Both the position numbers and the translations under genes were made by a program. Shown one piece after another: positions 1 through 9,183 of a DNA stretch of 37,285 nucleotides; position 1 is the first letter of the stretch, and each line of letters opens with the position of its first letter. Under the pieces are notes generated by a model, which was not told the origin of the DNA, made no database searches, and worked only from the letters and a program-made list of their open reading frames with translations. Location: NCBI RefSeq assembly GCF_035474595.1, contig NZ_DATIND010000078.1:1-37285 (forward strand), read 5' to 3'. The stretch is from Longimicrobium sp. Lineage in GTDB: Bacteria > Gemmatimonadota > Gemmatimonadetes > Longimicrobiales > Longimicrobiaceae.

Positions 1-329
1 CGAGGGGAAGCGGCCCGCAGTGCGGCGGTGCCATTGAATCGCAGTGGGGCAGAAAGACGCACAACTGCCCCTGAGGCGGGTTTTGCCCTCCTCCAGGCCC
101 TTGACACCGGCGCGTGCTCATAGAAGGGATGCGCGCCCGAAGGGCCGGGACGCCGCCGCGCCCGCGCCGATGCTGCGGGTCAACGGCGATCCCGTGCGCA
201 GCGGGGGCCCGGCGCGGTTGGCAACAGTCGTATCGTTGCCTACCGCGCGCGCAGCCCGGTTTGGCGCCTGAGCGCCAAACACGCCCAAAACCCCACCGTT
301 CGTCGTCATCCGAATCCCACAAACGCGAA
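1..329. other. Gene-free stretch with three hairpins
   Basis: I see no convincing gene here. The stretch lies beyond the terminator of the rplS operon. It holds three perfect inverted repeats: 46-52 with 65-71 (GGGGCAG/CTGCCCC), 220-225 with 235-240 (GGCAAC/GTTGCC), and 259-267 with 272-280 (GTTTGGCGC/GCGCCAAAC around a 4-base loop). A TTGACA at 101-106 looks like a -35 box but has no well-spaced -10. A small RNA is possible but unproven. Confidence 0.35.
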
Positions 330-367
330 TCGCGGGGCGCGCCTCGATGAAGAGGCACGCCCCGCGA
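330..367 (-). terminator. Terminator of the rplS operon
   Basis: A 16-bp stem joins 330-345 and 352-367 with one G-T wobble and a 6-base loop. Read on the minus strand it starts 33 bases after the rplS stop and is followed by a moderately T-rich tail (TTCGCGTTTG). Position and stability fit the end of the ffh-rpsP-rimM-trmD-rplS transcript. Confidence 0.85.
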
Positions 368-399
368 CCGGAAAGGACGATCCGGATCCGGCGCGACTG

Positions 400-747
400 T
401 TACCGCTTGCCGCGCTCGCGGATGCGGGCGGCCTTGCCGCGCAGCGCGCGCAGGTAGTACAGCTTGGCCCGGCGCACCCGGCCCTCGCGCACCAGCTCGA
501 TGCTGGCCAGCATGGGCGAGTGCAGCGGGAACGTGCGCTCCACGCCCACGCCGCCGCTGATCTTGCGGACCTTGAAGGTCTCGCTGACGCCGCCGTGCTT
601 GCGGCCGATGCAGACGCCCTCGAACGCCTGGATGCGCTCCTTGTCGCCCTCGCGCACGCGCACGTTCACGCGCAGGGTGTCGCCGGGGCGGAAGCTGGGG
701 ACGTTGTCCCGGAGATATTCCTTCTGGGTCTCGATGAACGGATGCAT
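400..747 (-). CDS. rplS: 50S ribosomal protein L19
   Basis: This 115-residue protein is L19, a large-subunit protein at the 30S-50S interface. It starts [20 protein letters not shown] and contains the family hallmarks [35 protein letters not shown] and the C-terminal [18 protein letters not shown]. Length matches the family (about 115). The ATG at 747 was chosen because AAAGGACG lies just upstream and the homology begins there; upstream in-frame codons are low-complexity. It is the last gene of the operon, 83 bases after trmD, and is followed by a strong terminator. Confidence 0.97.
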   Translation of the reverse strand: MHPFIETQKEYLRDNVPSFRPGDTLRVNVRVREGDKERIQAFEGVCIGRKHGGVSETFKVRKISGGVGVERTFPLHSPMLASIELVREGRVRRAKLYYLRALRGKAARIRERGKR

Positions 748-830
748 GAGGCGTCCTTTCGGGTTCAGTGTGTGAGAGGTTGGGCGGGCCACGCGCCTCG
801 GGGCGGCGGCTCCGGTTCGGGCCCCAACGT

Positions 831-1535
831 CTAACCGTGCTCCGGGTGCTCCTCGAGGAGCAGCTCCGGCCGCCGCTCGCGCGTCAGGCCCAGGGCCCGC
901 TCGCGCCTCCACGCGGCGATCTTCGCGTGGTCGCCGGACAGCAGCACGTCCGGCACCCGCATTCCCCTGTATTCGGCGGGGCGCGTGTACGACGGCGGCG
1001 AAAGCTCGCCGTCGTAGAAGCTGTCGGTCGACGCGCTCTCGTGGTCCGAGATCGCGCCGGGGAGCAGCCGCACCACCGCGTCCAGCACCGCCAGCGCCGC
1101 CACCTCGCCGCCCGAGAGGATGAAGTCGCCCAGCGACAGCTCCTCGTCGGCCAGGTGCTCGGCCACGCGGTGGTCCACATCCTTGTAGTGCCCGCAGAGG
1201 AGCGTGAGCTCCGGCTGCACGGCCAGCCGCACCGCGTCCTCGTGGGTGAAGCGCTTCCCCCGCGCGGACATCAGCACGATCCGCCCGCCGGGGCGCGCGG
1301 CCCCTTCCGGAGCCAGCGACTCGACGGCTTCCCAGAACGGCTCGGGCTTCATCACCATCCCGCTCCCGCCGCCGTACGGCAGGTCGTCGACCGTCTGGTG
1401 GCGGTCGTGGGTGAAGTCCCGGAGCTGCACCAGGTCGTACGACACCAGCCCGGCCGCCGCCGCCCGCGCGGGGATGGACAGCGAGAGCGGCCCGCGGAAG
1501 AAGTCGGGGAAGAGCGTGACGACGTGGATGCGCAT
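831..1535 (-). CDS. trmD: tRNA (guanine37-N1)-methyltransferase
   Basis: TrmD methylates G37 next to the anticodon using S-adenosylmethionine, which prevents +1 frameshifting. The 234-residue protein begins [13 protein letters not shown] and carries the SPOUT trefoil-knot signature [16 protein letters not shown] followed by [13 protein letters not shown] and the [21 protein letters not shown] region. Its ATG overlaps the rimM stop codon by one base (TGATG), indicating translational coupling; GGAG of the rimM end serves as its ribosome binding site. The C-terminal part [17 protein letters not shown] is typical of the family. Confidence 0.97.
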   Translation of the reverse strand: MRIHVVTLFPDFFRGPLSLSIPARAAAAGLVSYDLVQLRDFTHDRHQTVDDLPYGGGSGMVMKPEPFWEAVESLAPEGAARPGGRIVLMSARGKRFTHEDAVRLAVQPELTLLCGHYKDVDHRVAEHLADEELSLGDFILSGGEVAALAVLDAVVRLLPGAISDHESASTDSFYDGELSPPSYTRPAEYRGMRVPDVLLSGDHAKIAAWRRERALGLTRERRPELLLEEHPEHG

Positions 1536-2068
1536 CACAGCTCCAGCAGCCCCGCCGGCGGGTCGACCTCGACCACGCCTTCCGCCGGGTCCACCCGCGT
1601 CACCATCTCGCGGACGAAGGGGAGAAGGAGCTCCTTCTTCCCCTCCCGCTCCACGCCCAGGTACCACCCGCCCGGCGCGTCGTACACCTCGCGCACCACG
1701 CCGACCGGCTCGCCGGCGGCCAGCACGCGCAGCCCGATGAGCTGGTGGACGAAGGTCTCGTCCTCGGCCAGCGGCGCGGCGTCGCCCGCGGGGATCAGGA
1801 GCGAGCGCCCGCGGAGCGCGTCGAGCCGCTCGTCGCGCCCCGACAGCTCCGCGGTCTTCACCAGCAGCCCGCCCTTGAAGGGGCGCGCCCGCTCGATGGT
1901 GAGCGACCCCTCCACCGGGTTCCCGTTCGCGTCGCCCAGCCGGAGGACGCGTCCGGGGGCGAAGACGGCCGCGGGGTGGTCGGTTTCCACCCGCACGAAC
2001 AGCTCGCCCTTGATGCCGTGCGGCTTCTGCACCCCGCCGACGATCAGCCAGCCGGCCGCGTCCGCCAT
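1535..2068 (-). CDS. rimM: Ribosome maturation factor RimM
   Basis: RimM assists 30S assembly around the S19-containing head domain. The 177-residue protein opens with [20 protein letters not shown], the conserved RimM N-terminal barrel. The C-terminal PRC-barrel part includes [20 protein letters not shown] and [20 protein letters not shown]. Start ATG at 2068 follows GCGGAGCGGAG. It lies 20 bases after rpsP and overlaps trmD by one base. Somewhat degenerate C-terminal DGLLEL ending is replaced by DPPAGLLEL. Confidence 0.96.
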   Translation of the reverse strand: MADAAGWLIVGGVQKPHGIKGELFVRVETDHPAAVFAPGRVLRLGDANGNPVEGSLTIERARPFKGGLLVKTAELSGRDERLDALRGRSLLIPAGDAAPLAEDETFVHQLIGLRVLAAGEPVGVVREVYDAPGGWYLGVEREGKKELLLPFVREMVTRVDPAEGVVEVDPPAGLLEL

Positions 2069-2088
2069 CTCCGCTCCGCCGTTGGGGC

Positions 2089-2805
2089 TCAGCTCTGCGC
2101 GGGCTCCTCGCCCTCGGCGGCGGCCGGCGCCTCGGCGGGCGCGGCGTCGTCGGTGATCTGCGCGTTCACCGCGGTGTCCTCGGCAGCCGGAGCGGCCTCG
2201 GCCTCGGCCGCGGGGGCCTCGACGGCCGCGTCGGCCGCGGTGGTGTCGTCCTCGGGCGCCGTCTCGTCGGCCGCCGAAGCCGCCACGGGCGCCTCGTCGC
2301 CGCCGGTCACGCGCTCGGCCACCGCCTCGGCCGCGTCCTTCACCGTCTCGACCACCGAGGTGGCGGCGCCGGCCACGGCCGAGGCCGCGTCACCCGCCAC
2401 GTCGGCCACCGCCGAGGCGGCGCTGCTGGCCGCGCCCGCCACGGCGGAAGCGACGGCCGAAGCCGCGCCGGCCGCCTTCGAGGCCGCGCCCTTCGCCGCC
2501 TTGCCCGCGGTCGAAGCCGCGCCGGCCACGGCGGTGGTCACGGTCTCCACCACGCCGGCCTCGTGGCCCACGCCCGCCTTGCGGAGGAGCGAGCGCACGG
2601 TGTCGGTGGGCACGGCGCCCTTGGCCAGCCACGCCTCGGCCTTCGCGTTGTCGACCTTGAGGGTCTCGGGCTTGGTGGTGGGGTTGTAGTGGCCGATGGT
2701 GGTCACGAACCGGCCGTCGCGCGGCATCGTGCTCTCGGCGATGACGATGCGGTAGTGCGGGGCCTTCTTCCGCCCCATGCGGCGGAGACGAATCTTCAGT
2801 GCCAT
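2089..2805 (-). CDS. rpsP: 30S ribosomal protein S16, extended
   Basis: Residues 1-80 are an ordinary S16 ([20 protein letters not shown], then [18 protein letters not shown] and SLLRKAGV). S16 usually ends at 80-90 residues, but this one continues to 238. Residues 85-167 are an Ala/Ser/Val-rich stretch with spaced Lys/Asp/Glu, resembling LEA or apolipoprotein-like amphipathic helix repeats ([20 protein letters not shown]). Residues 168-238 are acidic and Ala/Pro-rich with no visible motif. The ATG at 2805 follows GAGGAGATTCG. The frame stays open with no frameshift, so the tail is encoded as one protein. Function of the tail is unknown. Confidence 0.93.
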   Translation of the reverse strand: MALKIRLRRMGRKKAPHYRIVIAESTMPRDGRFVTTIGHYNPTTKPETLKVDNAKAEAWLAKGAVPTDTVRSLLRKAGVGHEAGVVETVTTAVAGAASTAGKAAKGAASKAAGAASAVASAVAGAASSAASAVADVAGDAASAVAGAATSVVETVKDAAEAVAERVTGGDEAPVAASAADETAPEDDTTAADAAVEAPAAEAEAAPAAEDTAVNAQITDDAAPAEAPAAAEGEEPAQS

Positions 2806-2888
2806 CGAATCTCCTCGGGTCGACTGGCGGTGGCGTCCAGCCCGGCCGCGCGGAACCGCTCCGCGGGCGCGAACGGACGATCGAAAGG

Positions 2889-2963
2889 AAGTGCGTGAGT
2901 GCGGAAGTGCGGGAGTGCGCGGGCTCGCAGAGAACCAAAGCGCACTTCCGCACTCACGCACTT
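2889..2963. repeat. 23-bp inverted repeat of degenerate octamers, ffh-rpsP gap
   Basis: The left arm 2889-2911 and right arm 2941-2963 are perfect reverse complements (23 bp) with a 29-base loop. Each arm is built from degenerate 8-mers of the AGTGCGNN type, the same unit as the direct array at 4451-4502. On the minus strand it begins 10 bases after the ffh stop and about 84 bases before the rpsP start, so it could act as an intra-operon attenuator, processing site or mRNA stabiliser. Confidence 0.85.
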
Positions 2964-2972
2964 TCGCACTCC

Positions 2973-4328
<1,356 letters not shown>

Positions 4329-4450
4329 GGCCCGGTTACCCCGAAATGACGAAAAACGCCGCCCGGCAGCGGAGTGCGCTCAGGCGGGAGCAGCAAAGCC
4401 TTTGATTATAGCGGGGATGCGGAAAACGGGCAACCCGGGCAACCCGGGCA

Positions 4451-4502
4451 GGGAGTGCGGGAGTGCGGGAGTGCGGGAGTGCGGGAGTGCGGGAGTGCGG
4501 GA
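4451..4502. repeat. Octamer tandem array GGGAGTGC
   Basis: Six perfect head-to-tail copies of GGGAGTGC (4451-4498) plus a partial seventh. There are no spacers, so this is a simple tandem repeat and not a CRISPR. The same unit in degenerate form builds the inverted repeat at 2889-2963, and the related AGTACGNN unit builds arrays at 19747 and 34536. Confidence 0.95.
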
Positions 4503-4613
4503 GCGGTGGTGGAACGCCACGTCTCGGCACCAGTGTGCCAGCGGTGGCGCAAATCGCACGAAGTGGTGCGGAGGATCGGGGGTGGAGCTATTTTCGGCGC
4601 GTAAGCCTTGGAG

Positions 4614-4649
4614 TAAGCCATTGACGCAGGTACGTCATTGGCTTATCCT
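4614..4649 (+). promoter_or_regulatory. Promoter and palindromic operator of the toxin-antitoxin operon
   Basis: A sigma70-type promoter reads TTGACG (4621-4626), a 17-base spacer, then TATCCT (4644-4649), giving a start near 4656, 16 bases before the toxin ATG. It is embedded in an inverted repeat: 4614-4626 (TAAGCCATTGACG) pairs with 4633-4645 (CGTCATTGGCTTA) with one mismatch and a 6-base centre. The palindrome covers the -35 box and touches the -10, as expected for autorepression by the HTH antitoxin. Confidence 0.8.
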
Positions 4650-4671
4650 ATGTCCATGCGCCGGAGGCACG

Positions 4672-5004
4672 ATGCTCATCGTCGAAACGCCGGTGTTCAC
4701 GCGGCAGGTGCTGGCCGCCCTTTCCGACGACGACTACCGCGGGCTGCAGCTGGCGCTGGTCATGAACCCCGAGCGCGGCGTGGTCATCCGCGGGTCGGGC
4801 GGGCTGCGCAAGGTGCGGTGGGGCGCCGAAGGGCGCGGCAAGCGCGGTGGGGTGCGCACCATCTACTCCTACGCGCCGCGGCAGCAGGTCATCGTCATGC
4901 TGTTCCTGTTCGCCAAGAACGAGCAGGAAGATCTCACGCCCGAGCAGCTGCGCCGGCTGCGCGCGGTGGTGGAGCACGAGTTCGAAACGCGGGTGCCGGT
5001 CTGA
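4672..5004 (+). CDS. RelE/HigB-family toxin
   Basis: This 110-residue protein looks like a type II toxin of the RelE/HigB (COG4737-like) group, mRNA interferases that cleave at the ribosome. Visible family features are the N-terminal VETPVFTRQVLAALSDDDY helices, the GGLRKVRWG strand (basic core), RTIYSYA, and the VIVMLFLFAKNEQEDLTPEQ strand-helix end. The ATG at 4672 follows GGAGGCACG. The gene order toxin then antitoxin, with the antitoxin start 26 bases after the stop, matches HigBA/NadS-type modules. Activity is inferred from family and context, not shown. Confidence 0.85.
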   Translation: MLIVETPVFTRQVLAALSDDDYRGLQLALVMNPERGVVIRGSGGLRKVRWGAEGRGKRGGVRTIYSYAPRQQVIVMLFLFAKNEQEDLTPEQLRRLRAVVEHEFETRVPV

Positions 5005-5030
5005 AACGCTACGGGACCATGGGAGGGATG

Positions 5031-5402
5031 ATGAAGGAGGAGATGTTCGACGAGCTGCTCGACAGCGTCCGCCAGGGCGGCGCCATCCTGCGCGGCGATG
5101 CGCAGCCGTCCCGCGCCTTCGAGTTCCCCGAGAAGGACGGTATCCCCGACGTGGCCGCCATCCGGGAGCGGTTCGGGGTGTCGCAGGCGCGCTTCGCGGA
5201 GATGATGGGGATCAGCCTCGGCACGCTTCGCAACTGGGAGCAGGGGCGGCGCGTTCCGGAGGGGCCCGCCAACGTCCTGCTGGAGGTGGCCTACAAGGCT
5301 CCCGACGTGGTCCGCCGCGTGGTCCGCGAGCGCCGCGCCCGCTTCGGCCAGCCGCTGGATCCGGCGGAGGCAGCCGATACCGGCGGCGATCCGGAGGAGT
5401 GA
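5031..5402 (+). CDS. HTH antitoxin (HigA/NadS-like)
   Basis: The 123-residue product resembles NadS/HigA-type antitoxins: an N-terminal toxin-binding part (MKEEMFDELLDSVRQGGAIL) and an Xre-type helix-turn-helix at about residues 50-85 (RFGVSQARFAEMMGISLGTL then NWEQGRRVPEGPA). It should neutralise the upstream toxin and repress the operon through the palindrome at 4614-4645. Three closely spaced ATGs (5019, 5028, 5031) are possible; 5031 was chosen because GGGAGG at 5021-5026 is best spaced for it and homologous proteins begin MK(D/E)E. The C-terminus is a poorly conserved acidic tail. Confidence 0.87.
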   Translation: MKEEMFDELLDSVRQGGAILRGDAQPSRAFEFPEKDGIPDVAAIRERFGVSQARFAEMMGISLGTLRNWEQGRRVPEGPANVLLEVAYKAPDVVRRVVRERRARFGQPLDPAEAADTGGDPEE

Positions 5403-5496
5403 CCCCCTCCCTTCCCCACCGCCGTTCTCGAGATTCCCGCGCTTCCGCCCTCTGCATCTAATCCCAAATCCGCTGAGACCTGTTTCACACAAATAA

Positions 5497-5530
5497 GCAG
5501 AGGAACAGAGATCTCTCTCCGCTCCTCTGC
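5497..5530. terminator. Possible bidirectional terminator hairpin
   Basis: GCAGAGGA (5497-5504) and TCCTCTGC (5523-5530) form an 8-bp stem, extended internally by CAGAG/CTCT pairing. It lies between the convergent antitoxin (plus) and DyP gene (minus). There is no clean T tract, so the call is tentative. Confidence 0.4.
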
Positions 5531-5568
5531 CCTCTCCGTGATCCCCATCTTTTCTTCTGGCGATCCAC

Positions 5569-8500
5569 CTACCGCGGGTCCGACAGGTATCCCAGCGCCT
5601 TGATGCCGGGCATGAACAGGTAGGCGCCGCCGCGGACGGTGACGAAGCGCGGAAGCCTGTCCACGCGGTGGCGGACGGGGCACCGCTGCACGGTGAAGTG
5701 CGACACCTCTTCCGCGTGCGTGGCCGGGTCGGCAGGGTCGCGGTGCGGCGCGATCACCGGGTCGGGGTCGGAGTACAGCCCGTCGAACTTCATGCTGTTG
5801 ACCCAGGTGCTCTGCACGAACTCGAACTGCCGCCCGATGTCGGTGTTGAAGCAGATGAAGTGCAGCCCGCGCTCACCCGCGCCGTCGCTTGCCAGGATGT
5901 CGGCAGGGTCGTACGACGCGGCCAGCGGCGGACCGTACGCGCGGCCGCGGCGCAGCAGGCGGTGGCGGTCGGCCACCAGCAGCGACTCGGCGGGGGTGGG
6001 GCCCATTCCGTCGCGCGGGTTGGTGCGGCGGATGTGCGAGCCCAGCGGGCAGCGCTCGCCGTGCAGGTCCTTCGCGTACAGGAACGCGTTCGCCTTCGCG
6101 GCGTCGAACTCCGCCGGCTCCTGGTCGGGCGCATCCTCCAGCGGCGTGCCGTTGGGCCACCGCCCCACCATCCGCGCGGCCAGCCACTTCCGGCGCACGG
6201 CGTCGTGCCCGGCCTTCTGGTCCATGAAGCTCCAGAACGCCTTCACGTCCTGCTCCATCTGCCGGAACACCACGTAGCTCCCGTTCTTCCCCAGGTCCAG
6301 CCGCTGGCCGAGCGTGGTGTCGTACGGGTCGGGCGGGGCCGCGGGGAAGAGCTTGCGCGCGGCGTCGGTCACGGGAACGCTCGGGGTCGCCGGCATGTTC
6401 CCGTACGCGTTGGGATAGCCGAGCACGACCTCGCCCGCGGGGACCTTCGGCTCGTTGCCGGGGGCGTCAGCGTCCGCCCGCAGGCCGTCGATGCGCGGCT
6501 GCGCGATGCCGTCGTGAAAGCCGAAATGCTCCCTGTCGCCCGCCAGCATCGCGCTCCCCAGCGGCGCGCCGAAGGTGGCGCCCGCGGCGGCCGCGTGCTT
6601 CGACTCCTCGTCCAGCAGCGCGCGCAGCCCGTCCGCCGTGGCGGCGAAGAGGAAGAGCATGGCATGCACGGTGGGGTTGTGCGGCCCGCCCCACGTCCAC
6701 GTTCCCGGCGCCACCGGGCCCGTGTCGCCCAGCACGCGCTGCCGGTGCTCGCCCGTCATTCCCTCGATGAACTCGCGGCCGAAGGTGCCGAGCGTCGTCT
6801 CGTCCAGCCCCATCGCCTGCACGCCGGCGAAGGTGAGCCCCACGTTCACCGCCCGCCCCTCGCGCTCCACCTCGGCGCTCGACTTCGACGCGGGGGTGAC
6901 GCGGCCGGCGAGCGCGCCGACCCACGCCCGCGCGGCACCGGGGTTCCGCGGGTCGGCGAAGTAGACGGGAACGTAGCAGGCCTCGCCCAGCTTCTTGTAG
7001 CTGCGGGCGACCAGCCCCTGCACGTCGGCCACTTCGATGGCCGGGGAGACGACCGGCTTCTCCGCCGGCGCCGTCGGGCTCGTGGCGCTCTGCGAGCCGT
7101 CGGCGAAGCGGCGCAGCCACTCCAGCGCGGCGGGCGCGTCCATCTCCTCGTACAGCCCCAGCCGGATGCGGCTGTTGTTGTTGATGTTGCTCACCGACAG
7201 CCAGCGGTAGGCGCTGTACCACACCTGCGTGGGGATCTGGCTGTCGCGCGAGTACGCCTTGAACTGCTGCTCGTTGGTCGCGCCGCCGCCGAACAGGCCG
7301 GTGGTGCGCGGGAAGCCGACGCAGTTGCTCCACACCGCCGTCAGCCCGTTGTGCGACTTGTCGATGAAGTCGCCCAGGTAGTTGTCCCAGCTCCCGTCGA
7401 AGTTGCTGAAGAACACCAGCCGCCGCCCGCCGTCCACGATCACCCACCGCGCGAAGTGGATGGAGGGGATGCCGGCCAGGTTCCCCTGGTTGCTCAGGTA
7501 CTTCGCCGAGAGGTCGATGAACTTGAGCACCGCCCGCAGCACCAGCCCCCTGAACCAGAGCGGCCGCTTGATGTAGATGACGGAGCTCATCTCGTTCTGG
7601 ACGATGCGGTCCTCGGTGCGCACCAGGTCGGCGGTGTGCTCCTTCACGTCGCCGCTCACGATCACCGGGTCGTGCGCGGCCAGCCAGAACAGGTACCCCA
7701 CCGCGGCGCCGGCCAGCACGGCGACGGCGGCGGCGACGCCGAGCGTTCCCCAGAGCGCGGCCGCGGGCCCGAACGCCCAGCGCAGCACGCCGTACAGCGC
7801 GGCGAACACGAGCAGGACGATCGCGATGGCGGCCTGCTTCAGCATCGACGGCGGGAAGGCCGGCATGGGGTACGGGCCCGGCTTCACCGCGGTCCACTTC
7901 AGGTCCTCCTGCTCGCCGATGAAGGCCAGGATGCGCCTGCGGATCTCCAGCGGGTCGCCGGGAAAGTCCGGCTTCGCGGTCTCGGCGTCCAGGAACGCCT
8001 CCACCCGGTCGCGCAGGTGCGCCTCGCGGCGGATCTGGTCCACCGAGCGGTGCATCGTCCCCGTGTAGAAGGTGTTGGAGGCGATGCGGTGGCGCATGAA
8101 GAAGGCGTGCGCTGCCCGCCGGTCGGCATGCCCCGGCCACTCCTCGCAGTGCCCGAACACCTGGTCCAGCCCCGGCCCGGCCTCGCGCAGCAGCTCGTCG
8201 AAGTGCGCCTCCAGCGGCCCGTCGAAGTCGGTGGAGAAGAGGAGCTTGGCGGGGATCTCGGGCCCGTCGGCCTGCGGCTTTCCGTCGTACACCGGGATCG
8301 GCGCGTCCTTGGACGGCGAGGGCTGGTGCACCAGGATGCGCATGAAGTGCACGGTGCGCAGCCGCGCGAACGGGATGATGGGGTTGACCTCGATGTCCTC
8401 GCTCTCGGGCCGCGCGATGCGGTCGAGCAGTTCCAGCAGGTCCTTCATGTGGCCGGACTTGATGCGCGGCATCACCAGCAGCGACGACTGCGAGGTGCGG

Positions 8501-8730
8501 CCGTCCTTCGCCGCCGACGCGAGGTCCTCCGCGGGCGTGCGCGCGAGCGCCTGCGCCACGCGCTCGCGGCGGGCGGCGCGCTCGGCCGCGGCGCCGCGGC
8601 GGGCTTCGTCTTCCGAGACGATGGCGATGTCGAGCGGAACGAGGGGCGTGCCCGCCGGCGCATCGGACTGCGTGGCGCCGGGTGCCGGGGGCTGCTCGCC
8701 GGGTTCGGCGGGATTGGAAACGTCGCTCAT
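5569..8730 (-). CDS. Membrane-anchored DyP-type haem peroxidase fusion
   Basis: The C-terminal half (about 565-1053) is a DyP-type peroxidase: the GXXDG motif GFHDG (737-741, catalytic Asp740), the proximal haem His899 in CPLGSHIRRTNPRD, a distal Arg near 930, and GLHFICFNTDIGRQFEFVQ (955-973). DyP enzymes use H2O2 to oxidise dyes, phenols or porphyrins. The N-terminal half is unusual: two similar segments, VHFMRILVHQ...LLFSTDFDG (127-170) and IHFARWVIVDG...LVFFSNFDG (424-446), flank two predicted membrane helices (299-318, 325-352). Normal DyPs are 300-500 residues. No signal peptide is visible. Start ATG at 8730 follows AGGAGG. The fused N-terminal module may be a duplicated ferredoxin-like fold; its function is unknown. 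Confidence 0.9.
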   Translation of the reverse strand: MSDVSNPAEPGEQPPAPGATQSDAPAGTPLVPLDIAIVSEDEARRGAAAERAARRERVAQALARTPAEDLASAAKDGRTSQSSLLVMPRIKSGHMKDLLELLDRIARPESEDIEVNPIIPFARLRTVHFMRILVHQPSPSKDAPIPVYDGKPQADGPEIPAKLLFSTDFDGPLEAHFDELLREAGPGLDQVFGHCEEWPGHADRRAAHAFFMRHRIASNTFYTGTMHRSVDQIRREAHLRDRVEAFLDAETAKPDFPGDPLEIRRRILAFIGEQEDLKWTAVKPGPYPMPAFPPSMLKQAAIAIVLLVFAALYGVLRWAFGPAAALWGTLGVAAAVAVLAGAAVGYLFWLAAHDPVIVSGDVKEHTADLVRTEDRIVQNEMSSVIYIKRPLWFRGLVLRAVLKFIDLSAKYLSNQGNLAGIPSIHFARWVIVDGGRRLVFFSNFDGSWDNYLGDFIDKSHNGLTAVWSNCVGFPRTTGLFGGGATNEQQFKAYSRDSQIPTQVWYSAYRWLSVSNINNNSRIRLGLYEEMDAPAALEWLRRFADGSQSATSPTAPAEKPVVSPAIEVADVQGLVARSYKKLGEACYVPVYFADPRNPGAARAWVGALAGRVTPASKSSAEVEREGRAVNVGLTFAGVQAMGLDETTLGTFGREFIEGMTGEHRQRVLGDTGPVAPGTWTWGGPHNPTVHAMLFLFAATADGLRALLDEESKHAAAAGATFGAPLGSAMLAGDREHFGFHDGIAQPRIDGLRADADAPGNEPKVPAGEVVLGYPNAYGNMPATPSVPVTDAARKLFPAAPPDPYDTTLGQRLDLGKNGSYVVFRQMEQDVKAFWSFMDQKAGHDAVRRKWLAARMVGRWPNGTPLEDAPDQEPAEFDAAKANAFLYAKDLHGERCPLGSHIRRTNPRDGMGPTPAESLLVADRHRLLRRGRAYGPPLAASYDPADILASDGAGERGLHFICFNTDIGRQFEFVQSTWVNSMKFDGLYSDPDPVIAPHRDPADPATHAEEVSHFTVQRCPVRHRVDRLPRFVTVRGGAYLFMPGIKALGYLSDPR

Positions 8731-9183
8731 GGGATGAGCCTCCTGCGGACGGGGACGGGGGACTGGAATGAAGGGAGATGCGCGGGGCGGCGCCCGCTGA
8801 GCCTGCTGCGTGAGCCGGAACGGGCTCCGGAGATGATCCGGTGACCGGCGATGCGGCCTGGATGCGCGCGGGTGGGATGGAGATGCGCGCGCAAGATGCA
8901 TATTGCCGCAGCGGGAGCGGAAACGCCAGTCTCTCGGCCGGCGGAATCCGGTCCGCGGCGGACGCGCGGAAGCCGCATCACCCCCCGCGACGTGCTGCGC
9001 GAGGCGGGGGTCCCGCCGCTGGCGCGATGCGAATCATCCCCGACCGGAAAAGGATGGCTCGCCCGTCATCCGGCGGCTCTGCGCTCCCGCACCCGCCGCC
9101 TTGCCGGATCGTCCGCGGCCGGCGGACGAGCGGAGAAATGCCGCTCTTCGCTCGCCTCGCCCGTACCGCAGCACGTCCCGCGA
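8731..9183. other. Gap between lectin and DyP genes
   Basis: I see no gene in this 453-base stretch; its reading frames look like chance frames of GC-rich DNA. It contains an inverted repeat at 9109-9116/9122-9129 (TCGTCCGC/GCGGACGA), about 55 bases after the lectin stop, which could be a weak terminator though it lacks a T tract. The AGGAGG ribosome binding site of the DyP gene lies at its left end. Confidence 0.5.

Larger units (their letters stand above)
4329..4671. other. Intergenic region between ffh and the toxin-antitoxin pair
   Basis: This divergent gap holds no gene. It contains two to three GGGCAACCC-type 9-mers around 4428-4450, the octamer array 4451-4502, and the promoter/operator of the downstream toxin-antitoxin operon (4614-4649). 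The ffh promoter must lie here on the minus strand but I could not place it. Confidence 0.7.

Noticed and set aside
101-126. TTGACA followed by TAGAAG as a promoter
   Set aside because: The spacing is only 14 bases and no gene follows.
4451-4502. CRISPR-like regular repeats
   Set aside because: The octamers are contiguous with no spacers and no cas genes are present.
5668-8844. A 1058-codon open frame on the plus strand opposite the DyP gene
   Set aside because: Its product is Arg/His/Gly/Val-rich low-complexity with no domains, whereas the minus strand encodes a complete DyP. It is a shadow frame of GC-rich DNA.
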